64,000 bases of DNA, from NCBI GenBank assembly GCA_963809925.1, contig CAWELH010000010.1, positions 535,932 through 599,931 on the forward strand, read 5' to 3'. Both the position numbers and the translations under genes were made by a program. This document shows positions 17,901 through 27,021 of the stretch, piece by piece. The number at the start of each line of letters is the position of its first letter. Within the stretch, counting starts at the first letter, position 1. The stretch is from DASQZK01 sp963809925. Its GTDB lineage: Bacteria > Bacteroidota > Bacteroidia > Bacteroidales > GCA-2748055. Below the pieces are notes generated by a model. The model searched no databases and was not told the DNA's origin. It worked only from the letters and a program-made list of their open reading frames with translations.

Positions 17901-18251
17901 AATGATCGAAAATACTTCAGGCAGTACCTCATTCAGTATCTCTTCATATTTATCATCAATCTCTTTTTCGAGTTTATCTATCTTCTCATAAATCTGCTCC
18001 TTTTCTTCAATGTCAAGGTCAGGATCTTCCGAACGTGTTTTCAGAACAATCATTTCTTCCTCCTGTGCCTTCACATATTCACGAACTTTCAGCCTGGTGT
18101 CTTCCGACCTTGCCCTTAGTTCATCATTAGAAACATTTATTACAGATGGGTATGTTTCCAGAACGCGTTCCACGAAGGGCTGAATCTCTCTAAGATCCCT
18201 GTTGGATTTTGTTCCCAGAAAACTTCCCAGTAGTTTATCAACAATGCTCAT
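14955..18251 (-). CDS. secA: Preprotein translocase ATPase SecA
   Basis: SecA drives protein export through SecYEG. At 1098 residues it has the longer form common in Bacteroidota. Nucleotide-binding fold 1 carries Walker A in MATGEGKTL near residue 195, followed by VDEVDSVLIDDARTPL. A long insertion of about 100 residues follows (polar and helical, near 330-480). Then come the crosslinking domain, NBD2 with TNMAGRGTDIKLS, and a C-terminal zinc-binding SEC-C motif with CPCGSGKKYKNCHG, which binds SecB or ribosomes. It is a single gene on the minus strand; the SEC-C end shows it is complete. Confidence 0.97.
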   Translation of the reverse strand: MSIVDKLLGSFLGTKSNRDLREIQPFVERVLETYPSVINVSNDELRARSEDTRLKVREYVKAQEEEMIVLKTRSEDPDLDIEEKEQIYEKIDKLEKEIDDKYEEILNEVLPEVFSIIKDTARRFTENETLEVTAKDFDRDLAAEYDNVEIRGEKAVWHNTWMAGGNEVTWDMVHYDVQLIGGVVLHWGRIAEMATGEGKTLVATLPVFLNALTGKGVHIVTVNDYLAKRDSEWMGPIYQFHGLTVGCIDKHQPNSEGRRKAYNCDITFGTNNEFGFDYLRDNMALSPQDLVQRRHNYAIVDEVDSVLIDDARTPLIISGPIPKGEDQEFQSLKPRVETIVEAQRKLVNQVLADAKKFLQDGNTEKAGFMLLRANKGLPKNKALIKLLSEEGNKSLLLKTENTYMQENSKNMHIVTDDLFFVIDEKQNAIEITDQGIDLLSSPEEPDFFILPDIGSEIAEIEKSITDEQEKLEVKDRLLQEYAVKSERVHTVNQLLKAYTLFEIDIEYVVIDNKVKIVDEQTGRIMEGRRYSDGLHQAIEAKENVKVEAATQTFATITLQNYFRMYHKLAGMTGTAETEAGELWDIYKLDVVVIPTNRPIVRDDREDLVYRTKREKYNAVIDEIVDLVNKGRPILVGTTSVEISELLSRMLKIRRINHNVLNAKLHQREAEIVAVAGRKGSVTIATNMAGRGTDIKLSEEVRQAGGLAIIGTERHESRRVDRQLRGRSGRQGDPGSSQFYVSLEDDLMRLFGSERISGMMDRLGLKEGEVIQHSMITKSIERAQKKVEENNFGIRKRLLEYDDVMNSQREVIYKRRKHALYGERLSVDIANMMFDVVESIVNQYQPSSEYAEYSFELIRTLSIESSVNEQEFLKASAGEIIDELYDLILKTYKRKEDAIGKQAYPVVKDVYEKQSAVYENIVVPVSDGIRIFRVLANLKKAYESGAQELVRAYEKTVVLATIDDNWKEHLRELDDLKQSVQNATYEQKDPLLIYKFESFELFKQMIDKVNREVVSTLMKGHIPVNDPNTVQRAQAPKRLDLSKFEANREEKPQYNDPSGGPGKRKIQPVRVDKKVGRNDPCPCGSGKKYKNCHGKAGVE

Positions 18252-18420
18252 TTTTGCTTATTAATTATATTCTATCAAAATTTAGCATACAAAATTAACG
18301 TTTTTATGCAAGAAAACTTTATAGTACATGAACATAAGTATTCAAATTTTCTTATTAAATACAGCATTAGGGCTGTAGAAATATTATTTCTTCTAAATTT
18401 GTTATTATTATAAACGAAAA

Positions 18421-21081
18421 ATGATCGTACAGATTATGAAAAGTTTTGCCGGGATAAGTTTAATGTTGTTCCTGACGCTACAGGTAAATGCTCAGGAAAA
18501 GGCCCAAAAAGCTCCTTTGAATCCAGATTTTGTTCAGTATTTGCAGGAGAAAGAAGCCGGCGGGGTTAAAAAATCTGCCAATGGTAAAGGGTTGGGATTT
18601 GTTCCTTCTCCCCTCAATATCCATTTCAACAAAATGGACCAAAGCGTTAATAGTAAAAAAAGCGCCCAGGCCATTCCTTCAAAATATGACCTGAGAGATT
18701 ATAACTGGGTTAGTCCTGTTAAGGACCAGGGACCTGCAGGCGCCTGTATGTCATTTTCAACCATTGGTGCTATAGAATCCACCTGGATGAAGCTCGGGTA
18801 CGGCACTTTTGATCTTTCGGAACATAACCTCGCAACCTGTCACGGTTTCGAACTCGGGATCAATGACGGTGGTGACTTTAGTATGGCTTCAGCCTACTTA
18901 ACAAGACTTTCCGGTCCTGTATCTGAAGCCACCGATGCCTATGATCCTCATGTTGACAAATGCAAATCCACCGGCCTGGTTATCCCTGCGTATTCTCCCA
19001 TAACGAGCTGGCTTCCAAAAGATATCGATATAATAAAAAGGGCGGTAATGGATTATGGAGGTGTTTCGGCATCGATTTATACCGGCGCAAATCTTATAAA
19101 CCTGTATTATAGCAAGGATGATTATACATTTTATTACAAAGGAACCACTGTTCCCGACCATGCCGTGTTAATCGTCGGATGGGACGATAATAAAAGCGTA
19201 ACAGGAGGCTTAAGTAGTCCGAAAGATACCAAAGGAGCCTGGATAGTAAAAAACAGCTGGGGCACATTTTGGGGAGATGCAGGATATTTCTATGTTTCCT
19301 ACTACGATTCACGTTTCCTATCCAATGTGGCGATATACCCCATAAGATCGGAGCTTAATGAGATTGACACGCTATATATGTTTGACAAGCTCGGGGCAAC
19401 AAGTTCCTACGGTTATCAGGATGAGACGGCTTATGGCCTTGTTAAATTTGAAGCTCCCAAATCGAATTTCATCAGGGAAATAGGGACCTTTGTTTTGTCA
19501 TCCGGCACCATTGTGGATATAGAAATTTACGATGACTTTCAGGGAGACAGCCTGCTGACGAACCTTGTGGCTTCCTCCTACAATAACATCGTTAAATTCC
19601 CCGGATATGTCACTTTTGATGTGCCTGCTCTCGTTGATGGCGATTATTACGTGAAGATTAAGTATTTCAGCCCTGATTACCTTTATCCGGTTCCAAGCGA
19701 ATCAAAGATATCATTCCAGGGTGGAGATTACGCCCTCCCTCATATAGAACATTCGGGGACCTACTGGATAAGTCATGACGGAGAACACTGGGGATCACTG
19801 GGAAGTGATATTACGGATGGAGAAGCCGACCTTAGTATCCGGGCATATGCCGATCGAAGCACAACGCTGAATGCGTTTTATACGGCCAACCGGCAGGTGG
19901 TTTGTACCGGCACTCCTGTGACCTTTGATGACGGCTCAAACGGAGTCATTAACAGCTATGTATGGAATTTCGGAGCCGGCGCCAGTCCTGCTACGGCTAA
20001 CACTGCCGGACCTCATGTTGTCACCTATTCAACAACCGGAAAAAAGGATATTAGTCTGACCGTCACTGGACCTGGGGGCACCAAAATTCTGACGAGAAAG
20101 AGTTATGTCGATGTTGTGGATCAGCTCGACATCTTCCTCCCGTATTCCGAAAAACTTCTTGTCAACGGTAAATCGATAACCATTACTGCCTTTGGAGCTG
20201 ATGAATACAACTGGACACCTGACATAGCGCTGGATACGATTCACGGACCAACTGTCATTGCCTCACCGGATGATACCATTATGTATACGGTGAACGGCAC
20301 GATGGGGAGTTGTACAGGATCGGCACAAATCACCCTCAATGTGGTGGAAAATCCGCCGAACGATGACATCTGTGATGCAATCGAGTTAACGGGTACCGGA
20401 CTGATGGGCACTTTCACAAATGTGTATGCCACAGTAGAGCAGAAAGAACCGGCTCCACCTGAAGGTGAATGTAATAAAGATCTGGAATGGTGTGTGGAAG
20501 GCGGACTTCAGAATAGCGTATGGTTCTGGTTCACCGGCCCCGAATCCGGGGTTATCTCTCTTGACACAAAGGGTATGGATACCCAGATTGCCGTGTATCG
20601 CCTCGATGCCTGTGACAGTATCTTTTCACCTACGGGCTTCGAACTTGTTGCTGCAAATGATGACTACCACAGTAAATTTTCCAATTATGCAGCTGCCATA
20701 GAAAAACTCAATGTAATACCCGGTGCAACGTATTATGTGCAAATCGACGGAAGCGCAGGTGGTGTTGAAGGTGAATTCTCATTATACTTCAACGATTTTG
20801 TGCTTGGTGTCGAAGATCATATAGCAGTCTCAAAGGATCTACTTACCGTATATCCTAACCCGAACAATGGTAGTTTTGATCTGAACTTAAACACCACAAC
20901 TACAGAAAATATCATTGTCCGTGTGTATGACGCCACCGGCAAAATGATTTATACGGAGACCTACCTGAATACGGGCAGCTTCCCACATACAATAAATCTT
21001 GGGAGAAAGTCACCCGGAGTATTTTATCTTGAGGTGATAACAAAATCAGACGTTTACAGGAAAAATCTGATGATTGAATAA
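18421..21081 (+). CDS. Secreted papain-like (C1A) cysteine protease with PKD-like and T9SS sorting domains
   Basis: An 886-residue exported protein. Signal peptide: either from the ATG at 18421 or, more likely, the one at 18436 (MKSFAGISLMLF). A papain-type domain spans about 85-325 with Gln103, Cys109, His247 (PDHAVLIVGW) and Asn278 (VKNSWG). The active-site segment reads QGPAGACMSFS, so the usual Trp after Cys is Met. A PKD-like domain lies near 480-560, followed by a pre-peptidase-type beta-sandwich (ANDDYHSKF...YYVQIDGS) and a T9SS sorting domain from about 810 (VYPNPNNGSF). The TAAATTTG at 18394-18401 fits a -7 box. The sandwich is shared with the next gene. Confidence 0.9.
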   Translation: MIVQIMKSFAGISLMLFLTLQVNAQEKAQKAPLNPDFVQYLQEKEAGGVKKSANGKGLGFVPSPLNIHFNKMDQSVNSKKSAQAIPSKYDLRDYNWVSPVKDQGPAGACMSFSTIGAIESTWMKLGYGTFDLSEHNLATCHGFELGINDGGDFSMASAYLTRLSGPVSEATDAYDPHVDKCKSTGLVIPAYSPITSWLPKDIDIIKRAVMDYGGVSASIYTGANLINLYYSKDDYTFYYKGTTVPDHAVLIVGWDDNKSVTGGLSSPKDTKGAWIVKNSWGTFWGDAGYFYVSYYDSRFLSNVAIYPIRSELNEIDTLYMFDKLGATSSYGYQDETAYGLVKFEAPKSNFIREIGTFVLSSGTIVDIEIYDDFQGDSLLTNLVASSYNNIVKFPGYVTFDVPALVDGDYYVKIKYFSPDYLYPVPSESKISFQGGDYALPHIEHSGTYWISHDGEHWGSLGSDITDGEADLSIRAYADRSTTLNAFYTANRQVVCTGTPVTFDDGSNGVINSYVWNFGAGASPATANTAGPHVVTYSTTGKKDISLTVTGPGGTKILTRKSYVDVVDQLDIFLPYSEKLLVNGKSITITAFGADEYNWTPDIALDTIHGPTVIASPDDTIMYTVNGTMGSCTGSAQITLNVVENPPNDDICDAIELTGTGLMGTFTNVYATVEQKEPAPPEGECNKDLEWCVEGGLQNSVWFWFTGPESGVISLDTKGMDTQIAVYRLDACDSIFSPTGFELVAANDDYHSKFSNYAAAIEKLNVIPGATYYVQIDGSAGGVEGEFSLYFNDFVLGVEDHIAVSKDLLTVYPNPNNGSFDLNLNTTTTENIIVRVYDATGKMIYTETYLNTGSFPHTINLGRKSPGVFYLEVITKSDVYRKNLMIE

Positions 21082-21093
21082 CCATATTCACTA

Positions 21094-21149
21094 AAACCGG
21101 ATGAGAGATCTCGTCGTACAAGTTGTCGACGGTATTTCCTATCCGGTTT
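21094..21149 (+). terminator. Inverted repeat after the papain-like protease gene, possible terminator
   Basis: A 9-bp inverted repeat, AAACCGGAT (21094-21102) and its complement (21141-21149), encloses a 38-base loop that holds a further small palindrome. There is no good T-run after it, so termination is uncertain. The rest of the 290-base gap to the next gene shows nothing else clear; both large genes carry TATAAACGAAA just before their start codons. Confidence 0.35.
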
Positions 21150-21371
21150 ACTATTCTCCTTGTCGGATCATTTTTCATATTTCATTTTACCCTGAAAAGC
21201 AACACATAGCAAATGGCAAAACGATTGGCATTCCGGTTCTTTAAAACTACAACTAACCGGTGGCCGAAATTGTTAAATACCGCTGAAAATCTACGCTTCA
21301 AAGCTCAGGTTTATAAACAATTGCCCCTATCTGGCGTTATAAATTCATCGCGTTTCCTATAAACGAAAGCA

Positions 21372-24300
21372 ATGAAAAACAAAACCCTGCTCGCTCTTCT
21401 TATTATTGGCGGTTTATTCTCTGTGCGACATGTTACAGCACAGGCGTGGCTCAGAGACCTCGGACTTAAGAAAGCCACTTCCTCCGAAGCCAGTTTTTAT
21501 GATGTTCAAAAAGCCTTTTATGACTATTGGGATGAGCAAGCCAAGGTTGCCGGGACAGAAGAAGAAAGAGAAGGGGCAGAAAACGAAGAAGAGGGCAAAG
21601 GTTGGGAGCAATTCAAACGATGGGAAAATTTCATGGAGCCAAGAGTTTTCCCTTACGGAAATCTTGAATTACCATCTATTTATAAACAAATTAGTGGTTC
21701 GAAGACGCTCACTTCCCTAACGGCAGCCTGGGAACCTCTTGGACCATTCACGGTTCCCAATGTGATCTTCAGACCTAAAAAATCGGGTGCCGGCCGAATT
21801 AATTCGATTGCTTTTCATCCAACAAACCCGGATATTATGTGGGTGGGAGCCCCATCCGGAGGGATTTGGAAGACAACCAACGGAGGCACTTCATGGGAAA
21901 CGACTTCCGATGAACTAGCCAGTATCGGCGTATCAGATATCGTGGTCAACCCATTGAATCCAAAGGAACTTTACATAGTTACCGGTGACGGAGATGCCGG
22001 AGATACATACAGTATTGGCATTCTGAAATCTTTTGACAGTGGTGAAACCTGGATTCAGACCGGCGTATCATTGTCGATCTCCGACAAGGTTTATTTCCGG
22101 AAAATACTCATGAATCCGTCAGACACTTCTATGCTCCTCGCCACATCCAATAACGGAATCTACAGAAGTCTCAACGGTTTTAGCTCAGCTGAAATCGTTC
22201 AGTCGGGAAATTTCAAAGATCTGGAATTCAAGCCTGGTTCTTCAAACGTGATTTACGCCAGCAAATATGATGTTAACGGGAACGCCGGGATATACAGATC
22301 AACAAATTCCGGTCAGAAATTTAGCGCACTTACCAACGAGCTGAATATCGGGGGCAAAGTCAGCCGTATTGAACTGGCTGTTACTCCTGCCAATCCGAAC
22401 GTACTTTTTGCTCTGGCAAGTTCAGCGTCCGATGATGGCTTATTTGGCCTCTACAAATCGACCAACAGTGGCCTTAACTGGACTACAGTCTATGACCGGA
22501 ATTCGAAAGTGAATCTGCTTGGGTGGGAACTTAGCGGCAAGGACCTGGGTGGACAGGGTTGGTACGATCTCTCCCTGGCGGTTTCTCCTGTCAATGAAAA
22601 CATTGTTCTGACCGGGGGTGTCAATATCTGGAGATCCAGCGATGGCGGTTCGAATTTTAGTATAGCAGCACACTGGATCGGTTCCCAAACTGTTCCGTAC
22701 GTCCATGCCGATCAGCATATGTTTCGTTATAACCCTGTTAATCAACGGCTGTATTCCTGCAATGACGGAGGTGTATATTATTCCGCCAACAACGGGACCA
22801 GCTGGAAAGACATCAGCGACGGGCTGACCATTCTTCAGATCTACCGTTCGGCAGCCACCAACGCTGTCATTGACCTGTTCCTCAGCGGGAACCAGGATAA
22901 CGGTAGCATGATGCGATCAGGCGGCGACTGGAATCAGGTTACCGGGGGCGATGGCATGGAATGCGCTATTGACCCCGCAAACAGCAGCATCTTGTACACC
23001 AGTTATTATAACGGCAATTTCTATAAGTCGATAGACGGCGGCAACAACTTTACACCTATCGGACCGCCCAAACTCCCCGGTAGTGGGGCCTGGATAACAC
23101 CCTTTGCCCTGGGTACACGCAGTACGTCATCGATTTACACTGCATATTCAGATATTTACAAATCACCAGATGGAGGCAAAAACTGGCTTACCTTGTCAGA
23201 AAACCTCACCGGTGGAACGAACCTACGTTCCATGGCCATTGCACCCTCCGATAACAGCACCATTTATACTGCCACTTACAACCAAATTTGGGTTACCAGG
23301 AACGGAGGGATCACCTGGGACAATATCACGCATGGCTTGCCACAGCAGGCCTTCATGTCAATAGATGTCGCACCAAATAATCCGGAAAAAGTATGGCTTG
23401 CCGTGTCGGGCTTTGCCGATGGTGAAAAAGTTTACAGAAGTTCGGATGGTGGATTATCATGGGAAAACTATTCCGACGGACTTCCCAATCTTCCATGCAA
23501 TGTTATAAAATATAAATATGCATCGGATGATGCCCTGTACCTTGGAACTGATGTGGGCGTCTTCTACCGCGATAACACCATGAATTCGTGGCAGTCGTTT
23601 ACCACCAGTCTTCCAAACGTCATCATCAATGACCTGGATATCCAGTATCCGTGGAACCGGCTGATTGCCGGCAGTTATGGACGCGGTCTATGGGCATCGC
23701 CATTATATGCGCCTCCGAATGAGACCTTTGCTTACATTCATGCAGCAAAGCGCTATGCCTGCCAGAATGATCCGGTAACATTCAGCCTGGAAACCGGAGG
23801 AGAACCCGACAGCGTGGCCTGGGATTTCAACGGGGAAAGTTTTTTCTCACGATCTTCCGGTCAGCCGGTGCAGGCAAGCTTCACTACACCAGGAATTAAA
23901 AATATCACCGCTATAGTGTATTATGGCAACGTAGGCTATGTCGCAAAACTTACCAATTTTCTGAATGTTGTGGCTGCTCCTGAGCTCTTAGCCGTTGCCT
24001 ATGGCACCTCCTCTTTTCATACCGGTGATGAGGCCACTATTCTGGCATTTGGTGCAGATAGTTATTCCTGGGTGCCAGCGGAATCGCTGATGTCTCCGGA
24101 TTCATCCATGACCCTGGCTTCTCCGAGCATTACTACCGACTATATTGTTACAGGGACACTTGGAAGTTGCACAGCTACAGACACGGTTACTATTGAAGTA
24201 CAGCCGGGACCCGAAAATGACGATGTATGTTCTGCAATTGAGCTCGAGCCGGGAAGAAATGGTCCCTATACTAATTTAGATGCCAGTGTCCAGCCCGATG

Positions 24301-24920
24301 AGCCCTATCCTGATACCACAAATTGTAATACCCAGATAACATGGTGCAGCGAAGGCGGATTACAGAATTCCGTCTGGTTCACATTTGAAGCTGTATCGTC
24401 ATCATCTTCCTTTGTTACAAGTGGTTTTGATACTCAAATTGCCCTTTATTCGGCCAATGCCTGCCAGGGAATATTAGATGGAAATTATTCTCTGATCGCT
24501 GCGAATGATGATTTCTTCGGTTCGTCTCAAAAATATGCAGCTGCTATTGAGCAAGCCCCGCTGGAAGCAGGGAAACGTTATTGGATACAGGTGGATGGAA
24601 GTGGAGGTGGCGATGAGGGTACTTTCTATATTAATATTTACGATGCGCCGGTTGGAACAGAAGGCGCAACAGTAAAAATTCCAGGCAAAGTAAATATCTA
24701 CCCCAATCCGGGCCATGATGAATTCAACCTTGAAGTCAACGGATTAAACGGAAATGTTACCATGAGGGTCTTCTCACTAACCGGAGCCGTAATCATGGAA
24801 CGTGCTTTCCAGTCTTCCGGAACCATACGCGACAGGTTCAATCTTAGCCGCCCTGGTGTTTATATTGTCAGTATCAACAGTGACACTGATCACATCACTA
24901 AGAGACTGATCGTTGAATGA
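21372..24920 (+). CDS. Asp-box beta-propeller (sortilin/BNR-like) secreted protein with T9SS sorting domain
   Basis: A 1182-residue exported protein with signal peptide MKNKTLLALLIIGGLF. Residues about 120-770 hold at least ten Asp-box motifs (for example KTTNGGTSW, RSSDGGSNF, KSIDGGNNF, RSSDGGLSW), typical of a sortilin/VPS10 or sialidase-like beta-propeller. The PKD-like region, the pre-peptidase-type sandwich near 960-1090 (SVWFTFE, AANDDFF, YWIQVDGS) and the T9SS sorting domain from about 1100 (IYPNPGHDEFN) follow. The last three regions are paralogous to those of the preceding protease. Enzyme activity cannot be inferred; catalytic sialidase residues are not apparent, and binding or adhesion is as likely. 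Confidence 0.85.
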   Translation: MKNKTLLALLIIGGLFSVRHVTAQAWLRDLGLKKATSSEASFYDVQKAFYDYWDEQAKVAGTEEEREGAENEEEGKGWEQFKRWENFMEPRVFPYGNLELPSIYKQISGSKTLTSLTAAWEPLGPFTVPNVIFRPKKSGAGRINSIAFHPTNPDIMWVGAPSGGIWKTTNGGTSWETTSDELASIGVSDIVVNPLNPKELYIVTGDGDAGDTYSIGILKSFDSGETWIQTGVSLSISDKVYFRKILMNPSDTSMLLATSNNGIYRSLNGFSSAEIVQSGNFKDLEFKPGSSNVIYASKYDVNGNAGIYRSTNSGQKFSALTNELNIGGKVSRIELAVTPANPNVLFALASSASDDGLFGLYKSTNSGLNWTTVYDRNSKVNLLGWELSGKDLGGQGWYDLSLAVSPVNENIVLTGGVNIWRSSDGGSNFSIAAHWIGSQTVPYVHADQHMFRYNPVNQRLYSCNDGGVYYSANNGTSWKDISDGLTILQIYRSAATNAVIDLFLSGNQDNGSMMRSGGDWNQVTGGDGMECAIDPANSSILYTSYYNGNFYKSIDGGNNFTPIGPPKLPGSGAWITPFALGTRSTSSIYTAYSDIYKSPDGGKNWLTLSENLTGGTNLRSMAIAPSDNSTIYTATYNQIWVTRNGGITWDNITHGLPQQAFMSIDVAPNNPEKVWLAVSGFADGEKVYRSSDGGLSWENYSDGLPNLPCNVIKYKYASDDALYLGTDVGVFYRDNTMNSWQSFTTSLPNVIINDLDIQYPWNRLIAGSYGRGLWASPLYAPPNETFAYIHAAKRYACQNDPVTFSLETGGEPDSVAWDFNGESFFSRSSGQPVQASFTTPGIKNITAIVYYGNVGYVAKLTNFLNVVAAPELLAVAYGTSSFHTGDEATILAFGADSYSWVPAESLMSPDSSMTLASPSITTDYIVTGTLGSCTATDTVTIEVQPGPENDDVCSAIELEPGRNGPYTNLDASVQPDEPYPDTTNCNTQITWCSEGGLQNSVWFTFEAVSSSSSFVTSGFDTQIALYSANACQGILDGNYSLIAANDDFFGSSQKYAAAIEQAPLEAGKRYWIQVDGSGGGDEGTFYINIYDAPVGTEGATVKIPGKVNIYPNPGHDEFNLEVNGLNGNVTMRVFSLTGAVIMERAFQSSGTIRDRFNLSRPGVYIVSINSDTDHITKRLIVE

Positions 24921-24959
24921 GATATCCGCTAGTCGTACCACGTTATGAATAAACAAAAA

Positions 24960-24977
24960 GAGGTCATGACTGACCTC
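24960..24977 (-). terminator. Terminator for the ferritin gene
   Basis: GAGGTCA (24960-24966), loop TGAC and TGACCTC (24971-24977) form a perfect 7-bp stem. On the minus strand it is followed by TTTTTGTTT, so it reads as an intrinsic terminator for the ferritin transcript, 125 bases beyond that gene's stop. It may also act on transcripts from the propeller gene arriving from the left. Confidence 0.6.
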
Positions 24978-25102
24978 ATCCCTGTACCGGAATATTCGGA
25001 AACTACATCAGTGGTGATGGTATAAAAAATTGATGCGCCACAGTAATCCCCCCGGTCAGGTATTCAATTCATACGCATCACGCACTCTTCTGCTCAGGAA
25101 TT

Positions 25103-25612
25103 CTATTGGGCTCCTCCGGCAGTACCCGGGGTGCGCATTCCGGGAACATCACGGTCGAAGATATAGAGATTCTGTTCACCGACGAGCTTCAGTTTGTCAA
25201 TGATCTCACTGGCCGTAGCTTCCTCCTCAATCTGCTCATTAACAAACCACTGTATAAAACTGTGGGTGTTGAAGTCTTTCACTTCATTCGTCTTCGCCAC
25301 AATCTCATTAATGGAATCAGTAATATACTCTTCATGTTTCAGTACAGCCTTGAAGAGTGACATCACATTTTCAAATTCAGTTGGTGGCTGTTTGAATTGC
25401 GGGATCAATGGTTTCCCGTCTCTGTCGGCAATATATTTAACAATTTTAAGCATGTGCAAGCGTTCCTCCTCGGCCTGAACATAGAGCCATTTAGCCACGC
25501 CGTTGTATCCGTTAAAACCTGCCCAGCTAGCCATGGACAGATAGAGACTCGAAGAATAACCTTCTTTCTCAATCTGTTGATTAAGAATGTCTTCAATTGG
25601 TTTTTTCAGCAT
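25103..25612 (-). CDS. ftnA: Ferritin (non-haem, FtnA-type)
   Basis: Ferritin stores iron as a mineral core in a 24-subunit cytosolic shell and protects against iron-driven oxidation. The 169-residue four-helix bundle carries ferroxidase ligands Glu17 (EKEGYSSSLYL), Glu50 and His53 (EEERLHM), Glu94 and Gln127 (FVNEQIEEEATA). The C terminus ends in a short Gly-rich tail, TPGTAGGAQ. It is a single gene with its own terminator (24960-24977), 78 bases downstream of icd on the same strand but probably separately controlled. No haem-binding methionine in the bacterioferritin position is apparent. Confidence 0.93.
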   Translation of the reverse strand: MLKKPIEDILNQQIEKEGYSSSLYLSMASWAGFNGYNGVAKWLYVQAEEERLHMLKIVKYIADRDGKPLIPQFKQPPTEFENVMSLFKAVLKHEEYITDSINEIVAKTNEVKDFNTHSFIQWFVNEQIEEEATASEIIDKLKLVGEQNLYIFDRDVPGMRTPGTAGGAQ

Positions 25613-25690
25613 ATTATTAATTTTACGGGGTTCTTACTAATTTTTGTATGTTATATTTTTTCATTTTCCTGATGAAAGCGGAAAAAACGC

Positions 25691-26956
25691 TTACATGTTT
25701 TCAATGATAGCCGAACCGAATTCCGAAGCTTTCAGTTCCGTTGCATTCTCCATCAGCCTGGCAAAATCGTATGTGACCTTTCTCTGATGAATGGTTTTCT
25801 TCAGCCCTTCGATGATGAGTTCTCCTGCCTCAATCCAACCAATATATTCAAGCATCATAACACCTGAAAGAATCAAAGAACCGGGATTAACCTTGTCGAG
25901 GCCGGCATATTTTGGTGCAGTGCCGTGAGTTGCCTCAAACACGGCATGTCCGGTAATATAATTAATGTTTGCTCCGGGAGCAATGCCGATGCCGCCGACA
26001 ATTGCCGCCAGCGCATCACTAATATAGTCGCCATTAAGGTTCAGGGTAGCGATCACGGAATACTCCTTTGGTCGTGTCAGTATCTGTTGTAAAAATGCAT
26101 CGGCAATCACATCCTTAACAATAACTTTTCCCGCTTTTACAGCATGTTCAAGTGCCAGGTCTGCAGCAGGTTTCCCTTCTTTTTCTACAATCCTGTCGTA
26201 CTGTAGCCATGTAAACGTATAGTCGCCAAACTCTTTTTCTGCGAGTTCGTAACCCCACAGCTTAAATTGTCCCTCCGTAAATTTCATGATATTGCCTTTA
26301 TGAACCAGGGTAAGAGAGGGCATACTATGACGGACAGCATACTGAAGGGCCGCTCTTACAAGCCTGGTGGTACCTTCTTTGGATACCGGCTTAATACCAA
26401 TCGATGCGCTCTGCGGAAAACGGATGGTTTTCACCCCCATATCATTTAAAAGAAAGTCTATGATCTTATCATTTTCAGGTGTTCCATTCAGCCACTCAAT
26501 CCCGGCATAGATATCCTCCGAATTTTCACGGAAGATAATCATATCGGTCGTTGTAGGATCTTTTACCGGAGAAGGAACGCCCTTGTAATATTTTACAGGC
26601 CGCAGACAAACATACAGGTCGAGGATCTGACGAAGTGCAACGTTCAGCGACCGGATCCCCCCTCCTACCGGTGTAGTCAGAGGTCCTTTGATCGATACAA
26701 GATACTCTCTGATGGTATCCAGGGTTTCTTCCGGAAGCCATTTCCCTGTTTTTTTAAAAGCCTTCTCGCCGGCCAGTACTTCCCTCCATTCGATCTTTCT
26801 TTTGCCCTTATAGGCTTTTTCGACAGCAGCATCAAATACTCTCACAGATGCAGCCCAGATATCAGGGCCTGTGCCATCACCTTCAATAAAAGGGATAACA
26901 GGAAAATCGGGAACGGTCAGGATTCCGTTTCTGATGGTGATCTTTTCTCCATTCAT
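25691..26956 (-). CDS. icd: Isocitrate dehydrogenase (NADP-type)
   Basis: Icd oxidises isocitrate to 2-oxoglutarate in the TCA cycle. The 421-residue product matches the E. coli-type (subfamily I) enzyme: VIPFIEGDGTGPDIW at the N terminus, substrate-binding loop RENSEDIYAGIEW (the serine corresponds to the phosphorylation site of E. coli Icd), the Arg-bearing segment VRAALQYAV, and the NADP region GHAVFEATHGTAPKYAG near residue 330. It stands alone on the minus strand, upstream of ferritin and downstream of dnaX. There is no sign of truncation. Confidence 0.95.
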   Translation of the reverse strand: MNGEKITIRNGILTVPDFPVIPFIEGDGTGPDIWAASVRVFDAAVEKAYKGKRKIEWREVLAGEKAFKKTGKWLPEETLDTIREYLVSIKGPLTTPVGGGIRSLNVALRQILDLYVCLRPVKYYKGVPSPVKDPTTTDMIIFRENSEDIYAGIEWLNGTPENDKIIDFLLNDMGVKTIRFPQSASIGIKPVSKEGTTRLVRAALQYAVRHSMPSLTLVHKGNIMKFTEGQFKLWGYELAEKEFGDYTFTWLQYDRIVEKEGKPAADLALEHAVKAGKVIVKDVIADAFLQQILTRPKEYSVIATLNLNGDYISDALAAIVGGIGIAPGANINYITGHAVFEATHGTAPKYAGLDKVNPGSLILSGVMMLEYIGWIEAGELIIEGLKKTIHQRKVTYDFARLMENATELKASEFGSAIIENM

Positions 26957-27021
26957 GAATGCAAAATTTAGTTCGATGTGATAATTATTCTATACAAAAA
27001 ATATAATCTTAAGTTCAATTT

